A stretch of 64,000 nt of DNA. Origin: Herbinix hemicellulosilytica (lineage in GTDB: Bacteria > Bacillota > Clostridia > Lachnospirales > Lachnospiraceae). A program made the translations under genes and the position numbers. Of this stretch, positions 40,413-47,485 are shown piece after piece. The stretch's first letter is position 1. Every line of letters starts with the position of its first letter. Location: the NCBI RefSeq assembly GCF_002904165.1, contig NZ_CVTD020000015.1:372001-436000 (forward strand), written 5' to 3'. The notes beneath the pieces were generated by a model. That model ran no database searches. It saw only the letters and a list, made by a program, of their open reading frames with translations, and had not been told where the DNA came from.

Positions 40413-41222
40413 TTAAGTAACTCCATATTTAATAGCCATTTCTTTAACTATCGCCGTGTATCCCTCAATTAACTTTTTATCTTCTGCAATTATGTCTACA
40501 TATGTAAGCTTGTCTATCTTGGATTTAGGTATACCCATTTCAGCCATGCGTTTCTTTTTGTTATTTAATCTTGTATGCAAGTCCACCCCCATTCTCTTAT
40601 TTAAAAGTTCGTAGCTTTCAACTCTAGCCTGGCTATATGCCTCGCCGCCACCATATTTCATTCCGATTCTTTTTAAGATCGCACTTGTATCATCTCTCCA
40701 TGATGTTGTATCAAGAGAAATTACGTCTCTTATTGATTCAATCTTTTCCGCAATCTTTTGATTATCCTCTTTTAATTTTTGATTATCTTCTTTTAATTGT
40801 TGCAGTTCTAAATACTGCTTTGCCTGTTGATCAAAGAGAGCCTTGAACATTTGCATTTCTGGCGGAAGTTTGGATATTTGGATTGCAAAACCTTTTAATT
40901 TTTCCTCTGCCCTAACAAAGTATTCTCTTGCTTGCTCTCCCCTCTCGTTTTTAGCTGTCATAGATAACTTTTTAGCAAATGATGCGGACAATCTATAATC
41001 TTTTACTATATTACCCTCGACATTGATGTCGAACCCCTCATAGTCTATTCCTTCCTCTGCAAATTCGTTGTCGAGAATGTTAGTCCTGCACCATCTGGAG
41101 AATTGGCTTTTTGCCAAACCTAAAAATTCGTATAATTTTCTCGCTGTAGTTCTCCCTTGTTCATCAATTCCTAAAGCGATTTCAATGGGAGTTAATTCAG
41201 TTTTAACTTGCAACTCGTTCAT
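40413..41222 (-). CDS. Phage antirepressor (AntA/AntB domain)
   Basis: 269 aa from the ATG at 41222. The N-terminal part (about 1-105) is the AntA/AntB antirepressor domain (TPIEIALGIDEQGRTTARKL, SRWCRTNILDNEFAEEGIDY, SASFAKKLSMTAKNERGEQA). A coiled coil follows (LKEDNQKLKEDNQKIAEKI) and the C-terminus resembles the ORF6C-type domain. Antirepressors bind the phage repressor and trigger induction. It lies two genes downstream of Cro in the early operon. Confidence 0.85.
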   Translation of the reverse strand: MNELQVKTELTPIEIALGIDEQGRTTARKLYEFLGLAKSQFSRWCRTNILDNEFAEEGIDYEGFDINVEGNIVKDYRLSASFAKKLSMTAKNERGEQAREYFVRAEEKLKGFAIQISKLPPEMQMFKALFDQQAKQYLELQQLKEDNQKLKEDNQKIAEKIESIRDVISLDTTSWRDDTSAILKRIGMKYGGGEAYSQARVESYELLNKRMGVDLHTRLNNKKKRMAEMGIPKSKIDKLTYVDIIAEDKKLIEGYTAIVKEMAIKYGVT

Positions 41223-41370
41223 TGGCACCAACCTTTCTTTTGATATTTGCCAAAATTAAATATGCTGACATCATTTCTCCGCTTGCAGGTATAACCATGT
41301 CCTTAATGTCTGGCCTAACTGTTCCGTCGCTCATGATATGTATAATTTTTGGTTTAATCGATTCTCTCAT
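41203..41370 (-). CDS. 55-aa early phage protein
   Basis: The ATG at 41370 has AGGAG 7 nt upstream. It encodes MRESIKPKIIHIMSDGTVRP, then a helix (GEMMSAYLILANIKRKVGAN). Similar small proteins lie between Cro and the antirepressor in several clostridial prophages. Function unknown. Confidence 0.6.
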   Translation of the reverse strand: MRESIKPKIIHIMSDGTVRPDIKDMVIPASGEMMSAYLILANIKRKVGANERVAS

Positions 41371-41412
41371 GCTCATTCTCCTTTTAGTGTATATCAATTA
41401 AATTAATTAACT

Positions 41413-41649
41413 TCAAAATACACTTTTAGTGGATTTTTCTGGTACAAAAATATAATCTCCAGGCATATTATAGAGAGCACACAACTTACGAAATTGATTA
41501 ATATCGGGTATTGTCTTGCCGCTTTCCCAATTAGCCACAGTCTTTTTGTTAATACTTAATTTTTTTGCTACCTCTTCCTGTGTAAGCCCTGCGTTTATTC
41601 TGGCAGCAACAAGACTAATTTTAATATCCGGAACTTTACATTCGTTCAT
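41413..41649 (-). CDS. Cro-like repressor (XRE family)
   Basis: 78 aa with the ATG at 41649 (AGGATGG upstream). It has an XRE-type helix-turn-helix: ISLVAARINAGLTQEEVAKK, LSINKKTVANWESGKTIPDI. As the first early gene facing away from CI and sharing its operators, it would be the lytic-side repressor. Confidence 0.88.
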   Translation of the reverse strand: MNECKVPDIKISLVAARINAGLTQEEVAKKLSINKKTVANWESGKTIPDINQFRKLCALYNMPGDYIFVPEKSTKSVF

Positions 41650-41705
41650 AAACACCATCCTTTCAATATATTGTATATATTTGTAATATTTGTATCTACA
41701 TCTTG

Positions 41706-41793
41706 ATTATAATACACTTAAAGTGTATTGTCAATACCCTTAAAGTAAATTTTTTATTTTATTGTTGCAAATTTTATACTTTAAGTGTATAAT
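41706..41793. promoter_or_regulatory. Lysis/lysogeny control region: two divergent promoters with repeated operators
   Basis: Minus-strand early promoter: TTGACA (41734-41729), 17 bp, TATAAT (41711-41706). Its spacer is exactly the palindrome ATACACTTAAAGTGTAT (41712-41728). Plus-strand CI promoter: TTGCAA (41765-41770), 17 bp, TATAAT (41788-41793), with a related site ATACTTTAAGTGTAT (41776-41790) in its spacer. A weaker copy (TACCCTTAAAGTAAAT) lies between. A further related sequence overlaps the CI ribosome binding site and start (41818-41832). These fit operators bound by CI and Cro. Confidence 0.85.
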
Positions 41794-41827
41794 TAAAAAC
41801 AGAATTTTACAAGGAGGTACACTTAAA

Positions 41828-42226
41828 ATGTCTAACGATATTCAAAAAGCCATTTTTAGCAGAAATTTAAATTATTTCCTGCAATTAAATAGGAAGTCGC
41901 AAAAAGAAGTCGCAGACACTCTCGGTATTAGTTTATCTACGTTCAATAGTTGGTGTACTGGGGCAAAGATTCCTAGAATGGATAAAATACAAAAACTAGC
42001 AGATTATTTCGGAATCAAAAAATCAGATTTAATTGATGATAAAACAGATAGCCAAACGCAAGGTTATTATATAAATGAAGAAACCAGAAAAATAGCCCAA
42101 GAAATTTACGAAAATCCTGCGTTAAGGATTTTGTTTGATGCCAGCAGGGATGCCAAACCCGAAGATTTATTATATGTAGCAGATTTGATAAAAAGACTAA
42201 AGGCAAAAGAAAATCATCTTGATTAA
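41828..42226 (+). CDS. CI-like phage repressor (XRE family)
   Basis: 132 aa from the ATG at 41828 (AGGAGG 10 nt upstream; an operator-like sequence lies between, suggesting autoregulation). Helix-turn-helix about 18-60 (KSQKEVADTLGISLSTFNSW, then AKIPRMDKIQKLADYFGI). A linker follows (KTDSQTQGYYINEETRKIAQ) and a short C-terminal helical part (EDLLYVADLIKRLKAKEN). There is no LexA-like peptidase domain, so it is not self-cleaving; an adjacent ImmA-type protease may do the cleavage. Confidence 0.9.
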   Translation: MSNDIQKAIFSRNLNYFLQLNRKSQKEVADTLGISLSTFNSWCTGAKIPRMDKIQKLADYFGIKKSDLIDDKTDSQTQGYYINEETRKIAQEIYENPALRILFDASRDAKPEDLLYVADLIKRLKAKENHLD

Positions 42227-42255
42227 CCTTTTATACAAAAGAAAGGGGATATATC

Positions 42256-42471
42256 ATGATTGATATTAATGTACAAATGATGAATCTTCCAATCAAAACA
42301 AAGGCTTTAACCACCATAAATCTTGATGGATCATATACAATTATATTAAATAGTCGATTAAGTTATGAACAGCAAAAATTATGCTATCTCCATGAATTAA
42401 AACATATATTAGGCGATGATTTTTATGCCTATGATGTTGATATAATAGAACATATCGCCCATAATCAATAA
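42256..42471 (+). CDS. ImmA/IrrE-like metalloprotease, short
   Basis: 71 aa. Only the central part of the family: the zinc motif HELKH (His46, Glu47, His50) in KLCYLHELKHILGDDF, preceded by the typical strand YTIILNSRLSYEQQ. The usual ImmA length is about 120-150 residues, so this is a minimal or C-terminally shortened form. In ICEBs1 ImmA cleaves the repressor ImmR after DNA damage; the same gene pair and order are seen here, 29 bp after the repressor gene. Confidence 0.8.
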   Translation: MIDINVQMMNLPIKTKALTTINLDGSYTIILNSRLSYEQQKLCYLHELKHILGDDFYAYDVDIIEHIAHNQ

Positions 42472-42486
42472 GAAAGGATGATACTA

Positions 42487-43911
42487 GTGCGTGCTGCAAT
42501 ATATGTTAGAGTATCAACTCTTGAACAAGCCGAACAAGGACATTCAATTTCCGAGCAAATTTCGAGGCTTGAAAAATACTGCGAAGCTAAAGAATGGACT
42601 ATAGTTAGAACATATACCGATCCTGGTTACAGCGGAGCTAACACAGACCGTCCAGCATTAAAGTCTCTAATTAATGATGTAGAAACAGGTAATATAGATA
42701 TTGTTGTTGTTTATAAATTAGATAGGTTATCACGAAGCCAAAAAGATACGCTTTACCTTATCGAAGATGTTTTCTTAAAAAATAAGGTCGAGTTTGTTTC
42801 TATGAGCGAAAATTTTGATACATCAACCCCTTTAGGTAAAGCTATGATCGGAATATTGTCTGTGTTTGCACAATTAGAGAGGGAGCAAATAAAAGAACGC
42901 ATGGCTATGGGTAATATAGGACGTGCAAAAGAAGGGTATTGGAGAGGTGGCTCTGGTGTTCCTATAGGGTATTATTTCAAGAATGGAGAACTAGTAATTG
43001 ATGAGTACGAAGCTATGCAAATAAAAGAAATATTTGGTTTGTTTATAAAAGGACATACTTTTTGCAGTATACAAAAAATAATGAAACAAAAATATACCAA
43101 TAAATACTCTAGTTGGAATAATGCTCATACTATAGCCAAAATAATAAGTAATCCAACATATATAGGCAAATTGAGATATAAAGGCAAAGTTTATGACGGT
43201 AGACATCAGCCAATAATTGACGAAGAAACGTTTAGACTGGCACAAATTAGATATGAAGAAGTTAAAAGAAAAATGGGGCATCAGCAAAAATCGCCATATC
43301 GCGGTAAACACCTATTAAGCGGCCTTATGTTCTGCGGAAATTGCGGGGCAAGATACTTTACACATAGTGTAGTGAGAAAAAATGGTAAAACTACTCGTTA
43401 TTATATATGTTATTCTCGTGACGGCCATGGTCATATGAGTAAAATGAAAGGGTGTAAAAACCCAAATTACAAAATGGAAGACTTAGATAATATTATAATT
43501 AATGAAATACTTAAATTATCCTTTGATCGAGAGGCTATAGAGAAAATATATAATGAGAATAGAGCAGTTCCAGAGGATAAAATAGAAATATTGAACAAGA
43601 GAATTAAAGAAATTGATAAACAGGTATCAAAGCTCATGGATTTATATCAGCTTGATTTTATGCCACTTCAAGATATATCAGCAAGAATAGAATTACTCCA
43701 AAAGGAAAAGGAAAATTTGTCAAATGAAATTAAAGAGTTAACTGGGAAAGAACCAGATATAACTTTAGATGAAGCTCGAGATATCCTTATAAACGCATCG
43801 GATGTTTTTAAAAATGGTAGTATGGAGGAAAAAAGAATGTTTATAAACTCGCTTATAAAAAAAATTATTATTTACGAAAGCGAGATAAAAATATATTGGA
43901 AATTTTGTTAA
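42487..43911 (+). CDS. Large serine recombinase (phage integrase)
   Basis: 474 aa from the GTG at 42487; AAAGG is 9 nt upstream of it but directly touches the alternative ATG at 42478. Resolvase domain (about 1-145) with the nucleophile Ser10 in YVRVSTLEQ, and YKLDRLSRSQKDTLYLIEDV and ILSVFAQLEREQIKERM. Recombinase domain (about 160-265), then a zinc ribbon (LMFCGNCGARYF ... YYICYSRDGH ... GCKN) and a coiled coil (IEILNKRIKEIDKQVSKLMD). It ends 28 bp before the comM fragment, next to attR. It would integrate the phage into comM; excision normally needs an additional directionality factor, not identified here. Confidence 0.95.
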   Translation: MRAAIYVRVSTLEQAEQGHSISEQISRLEKYCEAKEWTIVRTYTDPGYSGANTDRPALKSLINDVETGNIDIVVVYKLDRLSRSQKDTLYLIEDVFLKNKVEFVSMSENFDTSTPLGKAMIGILSVFAQLEREQIKERMAMGNIGRAKEGYWRGGSGVPIGYYFKNGELVIDEYEAMQIKEIFGLFIKGHTFCSIQKIMKQKYTNKYSSWNNAHTIAKIISNPTYIGKLRYKGKVYDGRHQPIIDEETFRLAQIRYEEVKRKMGHQQKSPYRGKHLLSGLMFCGNCGARYFTHSVVRKNGKTTRYYICYSRDGHGHMSKMKGCKNPNYKMEDLDNIIINEILKLSFDREAIEKIYNENRAVPEDKIEILNKRIKEIDKQVSKLMDLYQLDFMPLQDISARIELLQKEKENLSNEIKELTGKEPDITLDEARDILINASDVFKNGSMEEKRMFINSLIKKIIIYESEIKIYWKFC

Positions 43912-43929
43912 TTATTTTTTTTAATAATG

Positions 43930-43957
43930 TGTATGTAAATTATAATAACGGGTTCAT
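43930..43957. other. attR: prophage/host junction in comM
   Basis: Core TTCAT at 43953-43957; phage arm to the left (TGTATGTAAATTATAATAAC at 43930-43949), comM to the right. With the attL arm it makes a 50-bp attP: outer 16-bp perfect arms, 6-bp steps, and the 6-bp centre ATGAAC (comM strand) with GA in the middle. A 50-bp attP with a central dinucleotide is standard for large serine recombinases. Confidence 0.85.
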
Positions 43958-45001
43958 AGCCGCAACTACCATACAGCTTGCCGGATAACGAAAAGTGGCA
44001 TTAAGGCGTGATATGGTTACGTTTCTTTCTTCCAGCGGCTGCCTTAATACTTCAATTGTGCTTTTCTGAAATTCAGGAAACTCGTCCAGGTAAAGAACAC
44101 CCAGATGAGCCAGGCTGATTTCTCCGGGTTTTGGAACAGTTCCCCCTCCTACCAGGGCGGTTGCTGTAATCGTATGGTGGGGAGCCCTAAAAGGCCTTTT
44201 AGTTATTACTGCTTTACTGTCAAGCAAGCCTGCTATGCTGTAAATCTTTGAGATTTCCATACTCTCATCAAAAGTGAGTTTTGGCATTATTGAGGGAATC
44301 CTTTTTGCCAACATGGTTTTTCCCGAACCCGGAGGCCCAATCATAAGAATGTTGTGCATACCGGATACGGCTACCTCAATGGCCCTTTTAACCGCATATT
44401 GTCCGGCAACCTCGGAAAAATCCATATCGCTTTCTTCCTGTTCGTTTTCAAACAACTGCCTTATATCCACGGTTTCAGGCTCAAAAGCACTAAAATCCCT
44501 AAGAAGTTCTACTGCTTCCTTTAGGCTGTTTACTCCGTAGGTCTTAATACCGCAAACAACCGCCCCTTCTTTGGCATTCTCTTTCGGTACAATACATCTT
44601 TCAAATCCCTGCTGCCTTGCGGAATACACAAAAGGCAACACACCGTTTACCTTTTTTACGTTACCGTTTAAACTCAGCTCTCCTATTATAAGGGTTTTAT
44701 TTAAATTTTCATCAGGGATATGGCCAAAAGCCGTAAGAATTGCCACTGCGACAGGCAAATCAAAGACCGTACCTTCCTTTCTTATGTCTGCCGGTGATAA
44801 ATTTACGGTTATACGTTTGGCAGGCAGCATAAATCCCGAATTTTTCAGGGCTATCCTTACTCTTTCCCTGGCTTCTTTCACCTCGGAATTTAAAAGCCCG
44901 ACCATGTCAAACAAAGGAAGGCCGTCACTTACATCTGCCTCTACAGAAACGATAAGACCGTCAATCCCATGAATTGTGGCACTGTATGCCTTACTGAACA
45001 T
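43940..45001 (-). pseudogene. comM: comM (yifB) 5' fragment, cut by the prophage
   Basis: 353 codons: the N-terminal ChlI-like/Lon-S5-type domain (about 1-170: [40 protein letters not shown]), Walker A in [15 protein letters not shown], Walker B in [11 protein letters not shown], and the sensor-1 region ending in VVAAMNP. Two phage-encoded codons (Leu-Leu) and a stop follow. The C-terminal lid domain is missing, so the product should not be functional. Its 3' end faces the integrase gene 28 bp away. The remainder is at 8971-9453. Confidence 0.95.
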
Positions 45002-45010
45002 TAATATACT

Positions 45011-45038
45011 CCTTTCATTGTCTCTCCAACAATGAAGG
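45011..45038 (-). promoter_or_regulatory. Hairpin overlapping the comM ribosome binding site
   Basis: On the minus strand CCTTCATTGT-N7-ACAATGAAAGG forms a stem (one bulge) whose right arm ends in the AAAGG of the comM Shine-Dalgarno, 8 nt before the ATG at 45001. It could limit comM translation. The rest of the 318-bp gap up to 45319 shows no gene; a TATAAT-like sequence (CATATAATG, about 45284-45292) lies before ylmC, but no clear -35 was seen. Confidence 0.4.
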
Positions 45039-45319
45039 AATCATTTGCCAAAACCTAGTATAGCAAATTATGTAAAATTTTGCAATAATTTTCAATGTCT
45101 TACCTGTAACTTGCTGCCAATTGCCACAAAAAATTATGTAATTTAATTATGAACAGATTTATATACAGCACATATTAACGGTCCGGTAAAGCTGAAAATA
45201 AGCTGATTTTATAATTTTTATACTGTTATACCTTAGATATTGAAATTATAACTCTTGCCTCAAGAGATTTTCAGTAATAAGCGACATATAATGAACCGAG
45301 AATAAGTAAGGGTGATTTT

Positions 45320-45577
45320 ATGCGTATTAGTGATTTAAGGGAAAAAGAAGTGATAAACTGCAGGGACTGCAAAAGACTGGGCTATGTCTGCGACATTGAA
45401 TTTGATATATGTACCGGATGCATAACACACATAATTGTTCCTGGCCCCTGTAAAATATTCGGAATTCTGGGCCGGGATCAGGAATACGTTATAAGCTGCT
45501 GCCATATCAAACAAATCGGTCCCGATATAATTCTTGTTGATGTTGATGCGGAAAAATGTCTGGTAAAATGCGAATAA
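45320..45577 (+). CDS. YlmC/YmxH family sporulation protein
   Basis: 85 aa PRC-barrel-like protein of the YlmC/YmxH family found in spore formers: MRISDLREKEVINCRDCKRL, GYVCDIEFDICTGCITHIIV, CHIKQIGPDIILVDV. AGGGTGAT precedes the ATG. Exact role unknown; family members are linked to sporulation. It lies alone between comM (opposite strand) and nrdR. Confidence 0.9.
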   Translation: MRISDLREKEVINCRDCKRLGYVCDIEFDICTGCITHIIVPGPCKIFGILGRDQEYVISCCHIKQIGPDIILVDVDAEKCLVKCE

Positions 45578-45653
45578 TAAATTATTTTGTGAAATATTAT
45601 CTATAATTATCGATATTTAAAATATAATTAATGTAAATATTTAGATTTTTCAC

Positions 45654-45682
45654 TTGACCTGATCACATAATTTCAATATAAT
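45654..45682 (+). promoter_or_regulatory. Promoter of nrdR
   Basis: TTGACC (45654-45659), 17 bp, TATAAT (45677-45682), about 110 bp before the nrdR ATG. The long leader between may hold further control sites; none was recognised. Confidence 0.65.
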
Positions 45683-45793
45683 CTAAGTATAGTATATAAA
45701 ATTTTCTTATACTCAACATCAAGTATAAATTTCTGTATATATCTACCGGAATTCCTGTTTAACCAAGGATAAATTATATGGAGGCTTGCAAAA

Positions 45794-46264
45794 ATGAAAT
45801 GTCCGTTTTGCGGAAAAGATAATACAAGAGTTATAGATTCCAGACCGGCGGATGATAATACATCAATCCGCAGAAGAAGACAGTGCGACAATTGTAACAG
45901 GAGATTTACTACATATGAAAAGATTGAATCTATTCCCCTCGTGGTTATAAAAAAAGATAACAATCGGGAACCTTACGATAGATCTAAAATAGAGGCGGGT
46001 GTTTTTCGGTCCTGCCATAAAAGGCCGATATCGGTTGATCAAATCACGGCTTTGGTTGATGAAGTCGAAGCAACTATTTTTAATATGGAAGAAAAGGAAA
46101 TTCCAAGTTACGTAATCGGTGAAATCCTTATGGATAAATTAAAAGAGCTTGATCCGGTAGCGTATGTAAGGTTTGCGTCTGTCTACCGCGAATTCAAAGA
46201 CGTCAATACTTTTATGGACGAACTGAAAAAGATTTTGAACGAAAAAGATTTAAACAAACAATGA
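45794..46264 (+). CDS. nrdR: Transcriptional repressor NrdR
   Basis: 156 aa. NrdR represses ribonucleotide reductase genes in response to dATP/ATP. N-terminal zinc ribbon (MKCPFCGKDNTRVIDSRP, RRRRQCDNCNRRFTTYE) and the ATP-cone domain (about 49-139: LVVIKKDNNREPYDRSKIEA, VAYVRFASVYREF). Length is typical. ATGGAGG precedes the start. Confidence 0.98.
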   Translation: MKCPFCGKDNTRVIDSRPADDNTSIRRRRQCDNCNRRFTTYEKIESIPLVVIKKDNNREPYDRSKIEAGVFRSCHKRPISVDQITALVDEVEATIFNMEEKEIPSYVIGEILMDKLKELDPVAYVRFASVYREFKDVNTFMDELKKILNEKDLNKQ

Positions 46265-46288
46265 TATCCCCATAATTCACATAAATTT

Positions 46289-46335
46289 ATGACTGCCTAA
46301 GGTGGCAAGCAATATTGTTTGTCTTAGGCAGTCAT
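46289..46335. terminator. Bidirectional terminator after nrdR
   Basis: 13-bp perfect stem ATGACTGCCTAAG / CTTAGGCAGTCAT with a 21-nt loop, between the convergent nrdR and 46332-46991 genes. Flanks are T-rich on the plus strand (TCTATTTC) and moderately so on the minus strand. It overlaps the stop codon of the minus-strand gene. Confidence 0.75.
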
Positions 46336-46991
46336 TCTATTTCATACTCAACATGATTCCCCAGATAATTCGGTACAGATATGCTTATACCTATTACATC
46401 AGGCTTAATATAACTGAATATGCCCAAAAAATTGCCGGGTCCGATTATATCAGCAAAAGCAAAGCCTCTGTTTATCACATCCATACCTAACCCTTGAAAA
46501 TAATCCTTAATTCCCCTGATATAATCGGGATTTACATTAACAGGGTTTCCCGATAATACTTTATCTATAAAATTTACGTCTACCGTAATTAAATCCTGCA
46601 ATTTTAACCGTTTTATATTTTTAAGATCTATATTGGTTGTATAAATCATTTGCGTCGGATAAGCCCCGTAGGGGCTAAAAAAATCCGCAGTATAAAATAT
46701 GCTCAGATAAGTCTCGTCATTGCGCATTATAACATAACCGATATGCAGAGTGTCCCTTAAAAAAAGATCCGTATCTTTAGCAGGCGGCAAAAAAGCATCC
46801 GCAGAATATAGGCTAAGTATTTTATTGATATCTCCCAAGATTACTTTGTTTAAGGCATCCCTTTCTTCTTTGCTCCCTCCTGATATAACAAATGGATAGG
46901 AAGCATATGTACCGTTGTTTTGAAAAATCCGTTCCTGAAGATCATATTTAATTGCGCCGCTTCTATTCATATACCAAGTTTCGTAAGCCAA
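46332..46991 (-). CDS. DUF4163/DUF3298-like protein, 5' end uncertain
   Basis: 219 aa as read from a TTG; the first ATG gives about 212. The sequence has the pattern of PdaC/SigV-type extracytoplasmic domains: DLQERIFQNNGTYASYPFVI, FLRDTLHIGYVIMRNDETYL, IYTTNIDLKNIKRLKLQDLI, and the end PNYLGNHVEYEIE. Members of these families usually have a signal peptide or membrane anchor, but none is in frame here, and an in-frame stop lies about 30 codons upstream. Either it is cytoplasmic or the 5' part was lost. Confidence 0.6.
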   Translation of the reverse strand: MAYETWYMNRSGAIKYDLQERIFQNNGTYASYPFVISGGSKEERDALNKVILGDINKILSLYSADAFLPPAKDTDLFLRDTLHIGYVIMRNDETYLSIFYTADFFSPYGAYPTQMIYTTNIDLKNIKRLKLQDLITVDVNFIDKVLSGNPVNVNPDYIRGIKDYFQGLGMDVINRGFAFADIIGPGNFLGIFSYIKPDVIGISISVPNYLGNHVEYEIE

Positions 46992-47090
46992 GTATTTCTT
47001 TGGGCTAAATCTATACTTAATACAAGATACGCTACAATCCCGATTTTATTACATAAATACAACTTATATAAATACGGGCCGCATACAATT

Positions 47091-47462
47091 CTATAATCTT
47101 CTTCCGCATTTAGGACAGTATTCAAAATCCGGCTCGGTATGATAACCGCAACTTGGGCAAAATCCGGCAAAATTCTGTCCGGATCCGCTTATCGGTATAA
47201 GATCATTTTCAGAAATTATAACTTCCTCTCCCCTTCTTATTTTTTTGCCTATGTCAGAAGACAAGGAATATACCGTGTTGCAGCAAGTGCTTTTGGCAAA
47301 ATATTTTTTGTTCCAAAAAAATATAGGTATAAAGAAGAGGCTAAAATACATATAGGTCATATATACATTTAATCTGCCGAATTGGCCACATCTGGAGCAA
47401 ATCATGGTTTGATTAAATTTTATCTCTTTTTCTCCGTTTGATATGCCAAAAATGAAAAACAT
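47091..47462 (-). CDS. Zinc-ribbon protein, probably membrane-associated
   Basis: 123 aa: an N-terminal zinc pair (MICSRCGQFGRLNVY), one hydrophobic segment (MTYMYFSLFFIPIFFW), a further Cys pair (STCCNTVY), and a C-terminal double zinc ribbon (FCPSCGYHTEPDFEYCPKCG). Similar small zinc-ribbon proteins are common in Clostridia, function unknown. It lies between the adhE-like gene and the DUF4163-like gene, same strand. Confidence 0.75.
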   Translation of the reverse strand: MFFIFGISNGEKEIKFNQTMICSRCGQFGRLNVYMTYMYFSLFFIPIFFWNKKYFAKSTCCNTVYSLSSDIGKKIRRGEEVIISENDLIPISGSGQNFAGFCPSCGYHTEPDFEYCPKCGRRL

Positions 47463-47485
47463 CCCATCACCTTCATCCCTAAACT

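Larger units (their letters stand above)
9449..43957. mobile_element. Integrated siphovirus-type prophage, about 34.5 kb, in comM
   Basis: Bounded by attL and attR with a large serine recombinase at the right end. Functional blocks in order: moron, lysis, tail fibre, tail, head (HK97 capsid, ClpP-type protease), portal, terminases, HNH, cargo module, late regulator, replication, antirepressor, Cro/CI switch, ImmA protease, integrase. All structural genes seem intact, with no frameshifts or stops noticed, so the prophage may be inducible. Late genes read on the minus strand; repressor and integrase read on the plus strand. Precise excision would restore comM. Confidence 0.95.

Noticed and set aside
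42256-42471. Toxin-antitoxin reading of the CI-like/HExxH gene pair
   Set aside because: The XRE gene has phage operators and faces Cro, and the HELKH protein follows the repressor as in ICEBs1 immR-immA, so a repressor-protease pair explains it better.
9449-43957. tRNA or tmRNA as the attachment site
   Set aside because: The ends lie within the comM coding sequence; no tRNA-like cloverleaf was seen at either junction.
9449-43957. Diversity-generating retroelement acting on the tail fibre
   Set aside because: No reverse transcriptase gene or template/variable repeat pair was seen in the prophage.
46967-47170. Minus-strand 67-codon frame between the zinc-ribbon and DUF4163-like genes
   Set aside because: Overlaps the end of the zinc-ribbon gene in another frame, has no ribosome binding site and no recognisable sequence.
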